A DNA stretch of 64,000 nt. Source: Helopsaltes ochotensis. Lineage: Eukaryota; Chordata; Aves; Passeriformes; Locustellidae. Both the position numbers and the translations under genes were made by a program. Under the pieces are notes generated by a model that saw only the letters and a program-made list of their open reading frames with translations, searched no databases and had not been told where the DNA came from. Shown piece after piece: positions 25,590-37,699 of the stretch. Position 1 is the stretch's first letter. Each line of letters starts with the position of its first letter. The stretch lies in NCBI GenBank assembly GCA_013400155.1, contig VXBM01001087.1:124001-188000 (forward strand), in the 5' to 3' direction.

Positions 25590-25865
25590 TAGGTGTGGGA
25601 GAGCCTATTTGGCATTTGCTATTGACCAGGCCTGAGCAAAAAGTGATCACTGGCAGGATGGTCAATAAGAGATCAATAAAAAGCGTGTGATTGGATTAGC
25701 TACTTGATCAATGCTTTGTGCTAATATATTAACAAGCAAATTACCAGACAGCCCATAAGAGCAGAGTGCTGACTATAATTGCATTACAAACTATCGTGAT
25801 CTAATGACCCTTGAAGTGCAAAAGGTTATTTATACAGTAAAAGGCTTAAAAGTAGTTTGAGTGAT
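25590..25865. promoter_or_regulatory. Candidate conserved non-coding element
   Basis: A dense run of developmental transcription-factor-type motifs: GGATTAGC (OTX/K50 homeodomain type) near 25693, several GATCAAT variants near 25670, 25674 and 25707, CTAATATATTAAC near 25720, AATTGCATTAC near 25777 and CTAATGACC near 25801. There are no stop-free frames of note. The even mix of bases and lack of low-complexity sequence resemble vertebrate conserved elements near developmental genes. Conservation itself cannot be seen from a single sequence. Confidence 0.3.
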
Positions 25866-26739
25866 GCTGCATTATTTCAGAAAGCAAACCTTTTCCTCCA
25901 TTAGCTATCATCCAATCCATGCTTAAAAGAGGCCCAAGTATTTTGCATTCTTCCAAAATTTTCAGACCAGTTTTATCCCTACCTCTGAGATCGAAGCAGG
26001 AGAATTGAGTGACAGTATTTCATGGGCAATTTAGAGCAGCAACATTTTCATGAGGGCTGGGAAATTACTAGAGAGGAGAGTGAGGAGGGATGTGGCTCCT
26101 TGTGGGGCAGGAGAGCATTACAAAGCTGTGTCCCTGCTGCTGAAGGAATTGCTTCAAAGCATCTAAGCTGCAGATAGCACTGTGCAAGTACTTAAATCTG
26201 AAACTTGTGTATTAAATTTGGAAATAATACACAAGGTATTGCAAAAAACAGAACTCTTACACCTTTTAAAGAGTCTATGTTGATTTCATTCATCTTCCAT
26301 GAGACCGGAATAAAGCATCTGTTTCTTGAAGTTCCATTACCTAAGTTTTTAGCACACTAGTTGTACCTTTTAGATTTCTGTAAAGAGCAGATAACATTTA
26401 AAAGCAAGACCACTGTAAGTCTTGAAACAAGGAGACCAGCTTGATTTCTGAATTTGGTACTCACAGTTAAATGGAATATTGGGAAAAACAATTATAACCC
26501 CCACAAATGTTTCTCTTGGGTTTCTAGTTCATTCTCTTCTTTCCATTTTATAGTGCAAAATGCCAACAGGTTTACTATCAGTTCTTTATAGGCATTATCC
26601 TTGACATACAGCAGGTGTAAGTCAGGTAAGCACATTGAACAAGTATGCAAAGAAATAGGCAGGGATGGAGTTCTAGGTTTCATCTTTGTCTGGACAGGCA
26701 TTTTAGCTGCAAATTCAGATATACAAGGCTTTGCTGTTG

Positions 26740-27130
26740 CCCTCCCTCTCTCCTCTCTGCCTTTCGTGCCTTCTGGGGTGAGGCTGAACTGCCGGCAGCG
26801 AGATGTTATTGCGGGATGCCGGGGGCTCTGACAGAGTTCAGGGGCTGAGGGGCACCCCAGCCACGGCTGCCCACCAGGGGCGAGCCCTGGCCCCGGCTCC
26901 CCGCGGGTTGCAGGGTCCCTGTCCGGGCTGACAGCAGCCAGCCACAGCTGACAAAACAAGCTGCCAGGCTGCTGCCCTCGGGGCCCTGCTTGTCGGGAGA
27001 GGAAGCTCTGTCAATCAATGCACACACTCCGTACAGTGGGAAACTTGATCGCCGATGGAGCAGCGCGGGGGTTTGATGGCTACTTGTCAGTGGTTTCTCG
27101 GGCTCGTGTGAGGCGCCAGGCCACTTACCT
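26740..27130. promoter_or_regulatory. Isolated CpG-rich island
   Basis: About twenty or more CpGs lie within ~390 bases of clearly GC-rich DNA, while the surrounding tens of kilobases are AT-rich and CpG-poor. At its right edge, on the minus strand, is an ideal splice donor (CTGCAG|GTAAGT; intron side 27123-27128, exon side from 27129 upward). On the plus strand a GATAAAAGG TATA-like motif lies at about 27168-27176. The island could be the promoter or first exon of an unannotated transcript. The 155-codon minus-strand frame at 26492-26959 overlaps it but has no domain features, and a frame of that length is plausible by chance in GC-rich DNA. Confidence 0.45.
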
Positions 27131-27359
27131 GCAGCATCAGCCTGGGCTGGTTCTCCGTGTGCATGCAGATAAAAGGAGGGTGTCTGTCTATTTTACTTCA
27201 CTCTGTGTCATTATGATGCCTTAAGTTCTAGCTTTCATGTTTTTCAGATTCTGTGCTGCCCAGGGATGTAGTTTTGAGCCTCATACTAAGTGCTTGTAAG
27301 CTCTCTTCACAAATTAAGTAGACAAAACCAATTCTTTTCCTGCTGAAGACCAAGGACAA

Positions 27360-27965
27360 CTTTCAGACCCAAAACCATAAATAGCGGTGGGCTGAAGGGA
27401 GGAACAAGAAGGATGGGACTGATGCTGTTTTACACCACAATGACACAGACTCTGAGAATCAGAAGGCTGAAAATGACTCCTTTATTTTGGGATGCGTCTC
27501 CCTTTTATGCTATTTTACACAGACCAATTTTATGGGTAAAACAAAGGCAAACCTCTTCAATCACATTGGTCAAACCAGAGGGACAACAAGAAGCAGCCCC
27601 TCCTGTGAGAAAGAATGAATAGCATAGGTACAGTTACAAAAACGTTTCTCTTGTTTACAGACAATCACCTGGGAAAAGAATTTCAGAAACAAAAATGTCC
27701 CAGGCATGAAATCAGGACTACATGAGACCTCACAACCTGAAGATGCAATTGGACATTTAAACCCCAATATGCAGATGGACCAAAACTTATAAATTGTAAG
27801 ACTTCGTGACCAGGCAGCCATTTTTACCTTTCTTAGTCCACCCTGGGTGTAGCTCTCATCAGACCCTGTCCTGCCCTAGGTGTATCCTAGAGGCCTCTGA
27901 ATAAATACTTACTTTATTCTCTAGCTCTATACAGTCTCTGTTTCAGGTCAGTCCTCCCAACGCAT
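27360..27965. mobile_element. Composite LTR-like region, unresolved
   Basis: Two LTR-like signatures in opposite orientation overlap here. On the plus strand a TATA-type motif (CTTATAAATTG, ~27787) is followed ~115 bases later by TGAATAAATACTTACTTTATTC at ~27898, the layout of an avian ERV R/U5. On the minus strand a GCATAAAAGGG box (~27510) precedes AAAATAAAGGAG (~27478). I could not find terminal inverted ends or a target-site duplication for either. One LTR inserted into another is the simplest reading. No internal genes are visible. Confidence 0.45.
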
Positions 27966-27966
27966 C

Positions 27967-28000
27967 TATTATTATCGCTATTATTATTATTATTATTTTA
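27967..28000. repeat. (ATT)n microsatellite
   Basis: Imperfect ATT repeat interrupted by CGCT, immediately after the LTR-like region. Confidence 0.85.
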
Positions 28001-28748
28001 CAGATGGAGCTCCCCATAGATGCTAGGTGGTAAAACAGGTCTCTCTAGCAACAACAGATTTGTAAAACGTGCCATCCATTTCAATTCTTTCTTTTTTCTC
28101 CCATTTTAGAATTCCAAAATTAACATCTGAAAGTGAATGTTTTCACAGCAGCCAACAGCTTTACAAACAACTTCAAAGTAACCCCTTTCTTCTTCAAAGA
28201 CACAAGTTAGGACTGGAAAAAAATATCTGCAGTCATTATTTTAAAGCTTGTGTGAAGGAATTAAAAATTAGATATCTCCTATTTTCAGCTACACCTCTCA
28301 CTTATTTACCTCAAAATATATATAGGCCCAACACAATGCAGTAAAGTTACCTGTGACAGAGCAGCTCACTTAATGGGTCTTTGAGTCATCACGTCCCTTA
28401 GCAAAATTGCAGCACATATTTTATATTATATCTCCATGAAGAAATTATTCAAAGGAATAATTTGTCACCCACATTCCTAACCATGTACATCCAAAATCTT
28501 GCTTTACAATTTTGGACCTCAGTTTGAAGCTGAGGGTAGCAAAGAAGTTAAAGTATGTCCATAATTTCCAAACAATGTTGAGAGAGTGAACAAGCTGTCA
28601 TTTTAACATTAATTGTTTATTACTCCTTGAAAAAGATAGGCCCACTCATATCACCTTCAGTATTAGTGAAGGAAAGTGCTTACATCTAGCTGCTAGTTTA
28701 GCTAATCCCTCTCTATCCTCTAGCCTACACTTAGAGTTTCAAACTCAT
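28001..28748. other. Unique sequence, no gene seen
   Basis: A 91-codon plus-strand frame (28069-28344) has no recognisable features. Nothing else noted. Confidence 0.55.
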
Positions 28749-28749
28749 T

Positions 28750-28951
28750 TGAGATAGATATAGATAGATATAGATGATATAGATACTAGATATAGATAGA
28801 TATAGATAGATATAGATATAGATGATATAGATATAGATATAGATATAGATGATATAGATATAGATATAGATATAGATATAGATATAGATAGATATAGATG
28901 ATATACATATACATATANNNNNNNNNNNNNNNNNNNNNNNNNNNNNNNNNN

Positions 28952-28998
<47 letters not shown>

Positions 28999-29033
28999 GA
29001 TGTAGCTAGATATAGATATACACATATACATAT
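28750..29033. repeat. (TATAGA)n/(TATACA)n satellite with assembly gap
   Basis: Tandem TATAGA-type units grade into TATACA units on the far side of a 34-base N run (28918-28951). The hexamer type changes across the gap, so the true length is unknown. The Tyr/Met/Ile-repeat frame on the minus strand is an artefact. Confidence 0.95.
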
Positions 29034-31885
29034 TTCTTTTTTGAGGGGAAAGAAATATATACCCTTTAAACTACTTGTGTTTGTGTATGTGTGTGTTTGT
29101 GTGTGTGTTTTCTCACAGTCATTCTAATTGCTACATTTGATTAAATCATTTATTTCTCGTATTCTGAGTTTTCCACAAGTCATTACAGACTAAGAATTCT
29201 GATATTTGGTAATGCTGTTTACTTTATGCAGCTTGAAACATATTCTAGCATCTTAAAGAAAATATTAACTTTTTCTCCCTCTAGAAAATTCTCTTTCTCA
29301 GTCTTCACAAACAGGTTCTCTTCCAATAATAACAGTGAAAATGAAGATTTTGGCTCCTGAGATAAACTTTGTCAAGAGCGGATCAAGAGCATTTTTAAGA
29401 CCAACAAATAAATTATTGCCAACTGTAGACCCAAACAGTTATGTCACAAACTGCAATATAAAACAAAGCCATAAAGTGGAGTTAATCATTATATCTTCAG
29501 CAGAGAAAAATGTTTCTTCACTAAACAGTCAAATCCCATTTAATTCTTAAGCTTCCGTAACTCATCCACAGGTTTATCAAATGCTTAAAATGAGCCGTTA
29601 AAGAACATCCTACATCTTAGCAAAGTTCCGTAAAATTATTATGTGAAGCTGTAAGTTAATACTGCTAGGAAAAACTGCTAGAGATGCTTCCTCCTAGAAG
29701 AACCCTGACTTCTCTAGTGAGGGTCATCTGATGAAATCTTCAGTGGAAAAAGTATTACCCCTTATTTCATGCCTTGCAGTGGCTGGTGGTTGGTGAGTCT
29801 GAGCTGGGAGAGAGAAGAGTGAGTAACTGTAATGGGACAAAGAGAGGCAGAGAGAAAATAAATAGCTTGACAATTTCTTAACTATAGGCCAGGTTGAGAG
29901 TAATGTATGAGAGGCTGGGAAGATTAGCAATATACTGCTAGGTCATTTCAGCAAGGCCACTAAAAAAGAAAATTGCATTGAAACCTTCTGACTGGTTTAT
30001 ACATTTAATTACACAGTGCCAGCCTTTGAAGCACAAAGGGTTATACTTCAGACAACTGGATAAATAAGAGTACTTACAAGTTCCAAATCCATAACTCCAT
30101 TCTAGCATCATGGCTTTGGTGTGTGTCTGGATTGATAATGTCTCTTAAGATTGGCATATATATTCTTCCTTCTAAGAGCAGAAACAGCCATTGTGCCCCA
30201 GGAAACTGGAGAAGTAGTTCTGTCCTCTTCTGATGGGAAAGAAAAGATTGATGTTCATCTCAAAACCTTCGATGAGAATGTTCAGAGCCTTCTTTTCTCC
30301 ACCTGACACCGTGTCATTCCTCACTACAATGGTATTACTTTCTGGGCTACAGAAGAAAGCTGTCTTGAGAGTAAAATCCTACTAAGCTGTAAGACATAGC
30401 TTGCTTCTCATAGAATTTCTTTCTAGGATTGCCTCAAAACCCAGACAGTCATCCCTGGGTTGGTTATAGACAGCTCAAATTTCAACCCTTCCTTAAAAAC
30501 TGCAGGGAGTGAAAAGATAAAATTTCTTTTGAAATGAAAACTGAGATTGAGATACAACCGTATGAAGTGAGGAATTTAGTCTGTAGGCTAGGCATAAAGT
30601 ACCTATGCTTTAATCAGGCCTATCCCTAAGCCTAGCTTTATGACCGTTTTATCTGGGTGTTTTGATGAGACCGTTTCAGTACTTCATTCACATTAAGAGT
30701 TGATTTATATTTAGAAAAGTTAACTGTTGGCACTGAGAATGAACAAGAATGTATAGTTAATTTACACTTTGGTACCTTACTTGTGTGGTTGATAGATTTG
30801 CTTCCTGCATAAAGGGGACAGGACAGAGTCAATGTTTCCAACACCCCTTTCTTCCCACATGAAAGCAACACAGGCTTCTCTGTAGACAAGGCAGATTGAT
30901 GATCTGGAAGTATGGTAATTCTGCTGCTTTGAGACCCTGCGTTATTAAACAGCATAGTTCAAACAGGCAGGTTTAGAGGAACATCTTCAACACCAGTATC
31001 CAATTTTCCCTGACCAACTACCTAAGGAGGAGAGGCTCTTCAGTTCCTTGGCTCCTTCCCCACAGAGGACCCTCAGAGAAAAGGAGATTACTTTAAAAAG
31101 AGAAGGTTAACTTCTAACCTGGCTTGTGGCTACGGGCAACTGGGACTGGACTCATGTGCTTTTTTTGTTTGTTCATTTGTTTTAGCAACAAATCCAAATG
31201 GGTTTTGGCAACAAACCCAAATACTTTCTTATGTGATTGACTATCTTCTTAATCCTTTGAGTTATTATGACTATCTTTATTGTATTGCCTTTCCTGTGGC
31301 TCTGGTTGGAGCCTTTGCTCAGGAATTTCTAACTTGCCAGTGATACAGCTCACAGGAATGGAGTCTCCCACATCCCAGAGATGTGGGATCCCATTCTGTT
31401 TTCTTTCATTCTAAATAAAAAGATGATTTCACCACTTCAGGATCTGGAATACTATTCTTCTCAGTCCCAGCTTACAGCATAAGTCCTCCTGACTTTTTTT
31501 GTGTTTCCAAGTGAATTGGTTTCCAATATTTTCCTATACTCTATGGCATTTTTTTGGATCAGAACCTTGAGCTGTAAAGTGATGAAGATAATATTGTATT
31601 GTTGTTATATTGTCCACATAATTAGTTCTAGGTATGCAATGTTAAAAATACTTCTATAAAAATAGTTTGCATGTTTTGTGGGTAAGAAAAGGGGAAGAAA
31701 GATAACTGTTAGCATAGAATGTGTTTTATTCATTATTGTCTGTAAGATTATATGTACAACTTCAAAAATACTTGGAAAACTGACCATATGCATACTAAAC
31801 ATTAGAGAAAAAAGTATTCTCTGTATGGCAGGGATGAGTTGGCATTTTTGACTTTCTTTTCTTCCTTGCTCATCACAAATATTTC
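29034..31885. other. Unique sequence, no gene seen
   Basis: Begins with a GT-rich patch (~29079-29111). No exon or transposon supported. The longest frame (30638-30955, minus, 105 codons) is featureless. Confidence 0.6.
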
Positions 31886-31889
31886 AGTG

Positions 31890-33112
31890 AAAGTACCTGT
31901 CATGCCCAGACAACATGTGTCTATGAAGGCAGTTTGCTTGACTGACCTGATCTCCTTCCTTTGCAGGGTGACCTACTTAGCGGATGAGGGAAATGCTTTG
32001 GGTATTCCTTATCTGGACTTTAGTAAAACCTTTGACATTGTTTCCTACAGCAATCTTACGGAGAAACTGGCTCTTTGGATGAGTGCACTGCTTACTGGGT
32101 AAAAAAGCGGCTGGATGGCTGATCCCAAAGAAGTGGAGTTACATCCAGGTAGCAGCTGGTCGCAAGTGGGTTTGGTACTGGGGCTGCTTCTATTTAATAT
32201 CTTTATGAATGATTGTGACGAGTAGATTGAGTGCTCCCTCAGGCAGTGTACAGATGAGACCAAGTTGGGTGGGAGTCTTGATCAGCTGGAGAGAAGGCTC
32301 TGCGGATGGATCTGGACAGGCTGGATCAATGGACCAATGTCAATTGTTTGAGGTTCAACTAGTCAAAAGGCCTGCCCTTAGGTACCAACAGTCTCATGCA
32401 GCACTACAGGGCTGGGGCAGAGTGGCTGGAAATCCGCTTGGAATAAAAGTACCTGGTGTATTGGTTAACAGCCAGCTGAACACGAGCCAACAGTGTGCCC
32501 AGGTGGCCAAGAAGGCCAAAGGCATCCTGCTTGTAAAAAGAAATAGCATGTCCAGCAGGATCAAGGAAGAGATTGTCTCTCCATACTTGACACTGGGAAG
32601 GCTGCACCTGAAATCATTCCTTCAGTTTTAGTCTCCTCACGGCAAGAAAGACATTGAGGCCCTGGAGCTTGTCCAGAGAAGGGCAACGGTGCTAGTGAAG
32701 GGTCTTATGAAAGAACACAAGTTTATGAGGAGCAGTTTAGGGAGCTGGGGTTGTTTAGCCCAGAAAAGGAGACTCCAGGGGATCTTACCACTCCACAAAT
32801 ACATGAAAAGAGGTTGTAGTGAGGTGGTGGTTGGTCTCTTTTTCCAAGTAATAAATAATAGGATGAGAGGAAGTGGACTTAAGGGGAGGTTTAGTTTAAA
32901 TATTGGAAAATATTTCTTTGCTGAAGGTGTGTTCAGGCATTGGAACAGACTGCTCAGGGAAGTGCAGGAAACACCATTCCTGGAAATGTTCAAAAGATGT
33001 GTAAGTGTGGCACTTAGGGACATGGTTTAGTGATGGACATGGCAATTCTGGATTAACTGATAACTTGCTGATGTTAAGTCTTTTCTGACCTAGGTGATTC
33101 TATGATTCTATA
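31890..33112 (+). mobile_element. Degenerate CR1 LINE, 3' 1.2 kb
   Basis: A 5'-truncated CR1 with most of the reverse-transcriptase half of ORF2 and the 3' tail. Visible relics, in shifting frames, are YLDFSKTFD (32010-32036), LLLFNIFMND (~32185-32215), the catalytic FADD position now reading CTDE (32247-32258), SQQCAQVAKKAKGIL (~32490-32530) and FKRCVSVALRDMV, which ends at the ORF2 stop (33028-33030). A short 3' untranslated stretch then leads to the GATTCTATGATTCTAT tail at about 33095-33112. Frameshifts, an early stop after 32099 and the lost second catalytic aspartate make it inactive. Confidence 0.92.
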
Positions 33113-33175
33113 TACATATATTCAATTATACTGTATACATATGTTCTCTGATTCTCTGATTCTATATACATAGTT
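33100..33175. repeat. CR1 tail grown into simple repeat
   Basis: The ATTCTATG-type tail units are followed by TATACATA and CTGATTCT repeats, suggesting microsatellite growth from the CR1 tail. Confidence 0.6.
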
Positions 33176-35260
33176 TAAGGTAAAGTCAAGTACTGTAGCA
33201 CAGGTATTTCTGAGAGTCAGTGGTATTTCTTACTTTTATTAGTACTTCACTAAAAATAAATTTAATGGAATTAGTAAACATCAAAGTGTACAAAATATCC
33301 TTGCACATACATCAACATACCAAACAGCTTTCCAATGTTGTTAACTGTAGAAAAAACATTGCAGAGATTTACCAACTCTATACACTTCAAAACAGCTCAC
33401 TTAAACTCCTGCATCCCTTTGATCAAATACCTGGAAAATATGCCTTAATGCATTGACAGTCTGGAATAAGCATGCTTTGGTCATTCTGAAGCACGGTTAA
33501 TGTTCAAAATCACATACAGATTTTTGAGATAAAACAACTTTCCTGTTGCTTTTTTCTGTTGGCCTTGCATTTTGCTAAGGCAAAAGTTTGGTTCCTTTGT
33601 ATATTTGTAGAAAGTGTTCTTCCACTTAAGATTCAGAAATTATTTTGCTGGTGATATGAGTACCCTCTATTTTGGTCAGCATTATATCAAGGTTTTCTTG
33701 ATGAACCTAGACGTACAACTGCATATACAAGCCTGTCATTCACACCTCTATTTCTTCCTTTCTTTCTTTCTACGTGGCATGGGATAACCTACAAAAACTA
33801 GTTAGACTGTAAAGGATATAGTTATTTAATAGTAAGAAGCAAAGCCCTACAGTCCTTGCACACCCCAGACTCTCCTTACTTCATGGGAATATTACAATGT
33901 CATAGGAAAATTACAATTCTACAATTACAATAAAACTTTATTTTCTACTGTACCTTACAATCGCTACTTAATGTAATCTCACTGCACATCTATATCACAG
34001 CAGTTGTTATGCAGGAAAACAGGCATTGAACATCTGTGCAATTTGTTCAGAGACTTACCTCAGCTAAATGGAAAAGCAATGAAGAACATCTAGATCTATC
34101 CTTGAACACATGATAATCCTGCCAGACCTGAGAAAGACATACTGAATTCTACTTAACTACTTCTTGGAGCATGATAAAACACTAGCCATTAAACTTTGAT
34201 GAAACAGACACTTTCAAAGTATTAATGATTGGCTGCTACCATTACTTTGTAAGTAACTAATTATGTTATAAAGATGGAATTGTCTCTCCCATCTACTATA
34301 TGGATTTCTCTATGTATCATTCCTGAATTTCTTTGCTAAGGCATTTCTGTGTGAGAGTTACTCCTAAAGAATTTGATATTCTGAATACTAAACAACTAGT
34401 TGCTATATTTCAGACATTTCATCCATGTTAACTTATTTTTTTTAAAAGATTGGATGCCATTATATATTGGCTTAATGCTTACGGTAAATCATCAAACTAT
34501 TCTCATTATTCCCAGTAGATGAATTGATTAAGTAATTTGTTCTGAGCCTGTTAGTCATCCTGCAAACTTTCCAGTGGTCCTTGATGGAGCCTGCATTTGT
34601 AAGAACAAAAGTTTTACACACTAATCATTTTTATAGGTCTTTCAGCACCCTGTCACTTTCATGAAAAATCAATAGAATGTGCACACATCCAAACTCATTT
34701 GGATGTCAAAAGAGCTTTCATACCCATGATTAGAGGCCAGTTTGGAACACATAGGGGTTTTTTTTTCCTTCTCAGTTCAAACTTGACTTCTGAGAACATG
34801 TAGTCACGACTATGCAGTATCTCCAAAATAATCCCATTATTCCATGTTACTCTTTTCACAATGTATATCTGTACTTATTTGTTTGTTTGTACAATGTTTT
34901 TAAATGTATGCAAATGTGTGTGTCAATTTGGTACTCCTTGTAGTATTTAAAAATGTTATTTTATTTTCTGAAAACTTTAACTTGTTCTTTGTATTGTATA
35001 ATGTACTGCCATTGTGCTACCTCCCTTATTTATGCATAAGCATGTCAGTGAACAAGCTGTAGTGATTGTAGAGGGTCTGTGTATTTGTGAATACAACAAT
35101 GAAGTAGTTTTTCATTTCTAATCTGTATTTGTGGTACTTTACCCCAGGGTACAAGATTATTCACAGTATTATGAATTTTGAGAATGGGCTTCTTGCCTAC
35201 TGAATGAACTATACATCTGTGCTTCACTAAGGTTGTTTTTTCTTGAACAGGAAATGCTAC
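33176..35260. other. Unique AT-rich sequence, no gene seen
   Basis: No exon or repeat family recognised. An isolated minus-strand donor (GAG|GTAAGT) is at about 34057. Confidence 0.6.
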
Positions 35261-36002
35261 TGTTATAGATGATTTAGAATAATTTTTGTTTTATTTTATT
35301 TAGTTAGTATATTATTAAATAAGGTATGTGTAAGTTAAAATAAAATGGTAAAACTAACTTGTGAACTGAGACAGCAGAAACTGCATCATCTCATCCTGCA
35401 ACAAAGAGGGATCACTAAACAATAGGAACATACTTAACAACTGAATAGAAGGAGGGGACAGTGTTACAGAAAGAAGCCACCTTGCTAATGACCTCAGATG
35501 CAGGTTAATCTGCACAGTAATAGATGTGCCTCCGAAAAAATGAATCCAAGAAAATGATCCGAGCACCCTTAACAATAGATGGGCTTCCGAAAAATGAGTT
35601 CAAGAAAATGATCCAAGAACCCTTAGCAACGGACGTGTCTCTGATACATGAATCCAAGAAAATAAGCCTCCAATGCATGAATCCAATAAAATGAGCTCCC
35701 ACTTCTTCCTGGAACACAGTTTTACAAAATAATAGCAGAGACATGAATATGCGAGGAAGCCAAAAAATACAAGGAGATACGAGATGATACGAGATAACAC
35801 GTTGACCAGCCAAAGAAATGTACAAAAACAGACACTAAAGAGACGGCATTCGTGAACCTAGGGGGACACTGTGCGAGTCTGTGCTTCACCTGGTTCCGAT
35901 TGCCTGGCTGAGAGCTGATTTTGTTCATGGCTTTTCTAAATTTTATACTCAAATTTCTTTATAAAACCTTTATAAATTTTATTGGCGATTTCATTTATAA
36001 CA
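35261..36002 (+). mobile_element. Solo LTR C of the same retrovirus group
   Basis: Starts TGTTATAGATGA and ends TTCATTTATAACA, matching the ends of LTR B. The flanking bases are CTAC (35257-35260) and ATAC (36003-36006), a 4-base duplication with one mismatch. It shares GTGAACCTAGGGGGAC (near 35852) with LTR B. The polyadenylation signal present in LTR B (AATAAA) reads TATAAA here at 35960-35965 in the aligned position. U3 carries three tandem copies of a ~54-base unit (35519-35680). No internal viral sequence is present. The minus-strand frames at 35354-35952 are chance products of the LTR. Confidence 0.85.
35519..35680 (+). repeat. Three tandem ~54-bp repeats in LTR C U3
   Basis: Copies start at 35519 (AATAGATGTGCCTCCG), 35574 (AATAGATGGGCTTCCG) and 35628 (AACGGACGTGTCTCTG). 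Each contains a GAATCCAAGAAAATGA-like core, and a fourth partial core (GAATCCAATAAAATGA) lies at about 35680-35695. The copies have diverged, the third most. Confidence 0.85.
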
Positions 36003-36006
36003 ATAC

Positions 36007-37690
36007 TGATACTTAGAGAGATGTAGCATATAATGGAATTTCCTTCATGGAAATTTTTTCTTATTTCTCCTTAGAAACATTTAGAATCCCAGGTAAAAAC
36101 AGTTAGAGTGCAAAGGTTGGAAATTGGAGAATATAAAAGTTGAAAAGACCAAACTGCAAGTATTGAAGACAGTGTTAACTTTATCCTCTGTACAGAAATA
36201 TTATGGTAAAGTCTTTGAAGCTATGATGATGTATCAGCCTCTGTTCAGATCCTTGGTGTTGTCCAGCTGACCAATTCAGGGGAAGTTATGAAAGCCTGTT
36301 GTAGCTCATAGATCCTTTATTTCCCTTGCTCAGGGGCCAGTCATGTGCAGGGGACAAAATATGAAAGATTTCTTGAATATATTTAGTGATACATTACTGT
36401 TTCATCCTTCTTCTCTTTCCAGAATGTGAGGGCATGAGAGGGGAATCACATGTGCTGCTTTATGTAAATAATCTCTTTTCCAGTTAAATGCCATGACCCT
36501 ACAATGGAGTCATACCACTATAAAACTGAAATTATAACCTGGATGAAGGCTGGCTGATAACACATATATATATAGCGGGCAGAGCTGGAAGGATTAAAAT
36601 GTCACCTTTGCTTCAGAACCTGTCTGCGTTCTTCTTTAAAAGCCATAATATTATTTCAGTCTAGATTTTACAGAATCTTAAGCAGACATGCATACATAGA
36701 GAGAACTTTCCCTGACATGCTTTCAGTGCCCATTGCAGAAACTAGAAATGAACAGCAAATAAGCACTTTGAGGGCAAGGTATTATGTTTAGCTTCATAGA
36801 TGTTTTTGAGTCTTAAAATAATATGTACTAAGGTCAATCAATATCTTTGGAATGCATTTGCAAAGCAATTTATAAAACATTGATACTCTTCAAAACTAGG
36901 AATAAATAGGGCTCTCATCACCCTCCAAATTGACTGATATATTTCATATCCCCTTTATTTCACATAAGTGGCTCTTTAAGAAAAAACTAGCAAAACCAAA
37001 ACATAATCAGTGACTACAATTAGGAATGTGGCATAGAGAGTGTTCCACTGAGATGCTGTTTTAGGACAGTGAGAAGTAAACCCGATACTCTTCCACATGC
37101 AATTATTTTTAACCAATTATTGAATAATATTTAAAGAGATTAAAATAAAGGAAAAGGAGCAGATTATAATTTCATTTCATGGCTGACTAGTAAGAGAGTT
37201 AACCAGTTTTGCTGCATTTTGCAGCACAGAGTAGAAAATTCATATCTTGTTTAATATTAATTTTTAACTGCAAGAAGAAAATACAGTTCCACTCATGGAA
37301 CTACCATTTTTTTTTGAGTTCATCAGCCACTAGCCTTTTATATTTTCACTTACTTATTTGGTTGTTTTAGAAAATTTCTTCACTGCATTAACCACATTAA
37401 AATCCTTCTTTAGAATAAGATCAACACCCAAGGCTAAATTTAAATCTCAGGAAAGGTAAAAGAATCTTTAATTTATGAAACTGAACAAGTAGACTTATCT
37501 AAACATCTCTAGGGCTTTAATGGGGGATATCTATAATTCTCTGAATTGTATTCCTTTCACAGTGATATTTTGTAATTCCATTCTATTACCCTTGCTTAAC
37601 ATTAATGAGATAAAAAGATCACATTATGGCGATTGATGTTCTTCAAATTAAATGCACGTTTCCATGTACAAAGCTGTCTGCTAATTTAAA
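36007..37690. other. Unique AT-rich sequence, no gene seen
   Basis: No exon, long frame or transposon recognised. A short (AT)n lies near 36562-36573. Confidence 0.6.
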
Positions 37691-37699
37691 AAACATAGC

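Noticed and set aside
26492..26959. 155-codon minus-strand open frame, the longest in the window
   Set aside because: It lies over the GC-rich island, where stops are rare. It shows no domain, signal peptide or splice context and mixes unrelated compositions along its length.
28786..29031. Tyr/Met/Ile/Leu repeat frame
   Set aside because: Product of the TATAGA/TATACA satellite and an N gap.
35354..35952. Overlapping minus-strand frames inside LTR C
   Set aside because: Antisense to the LTR and partly generated by its tandem repeats.
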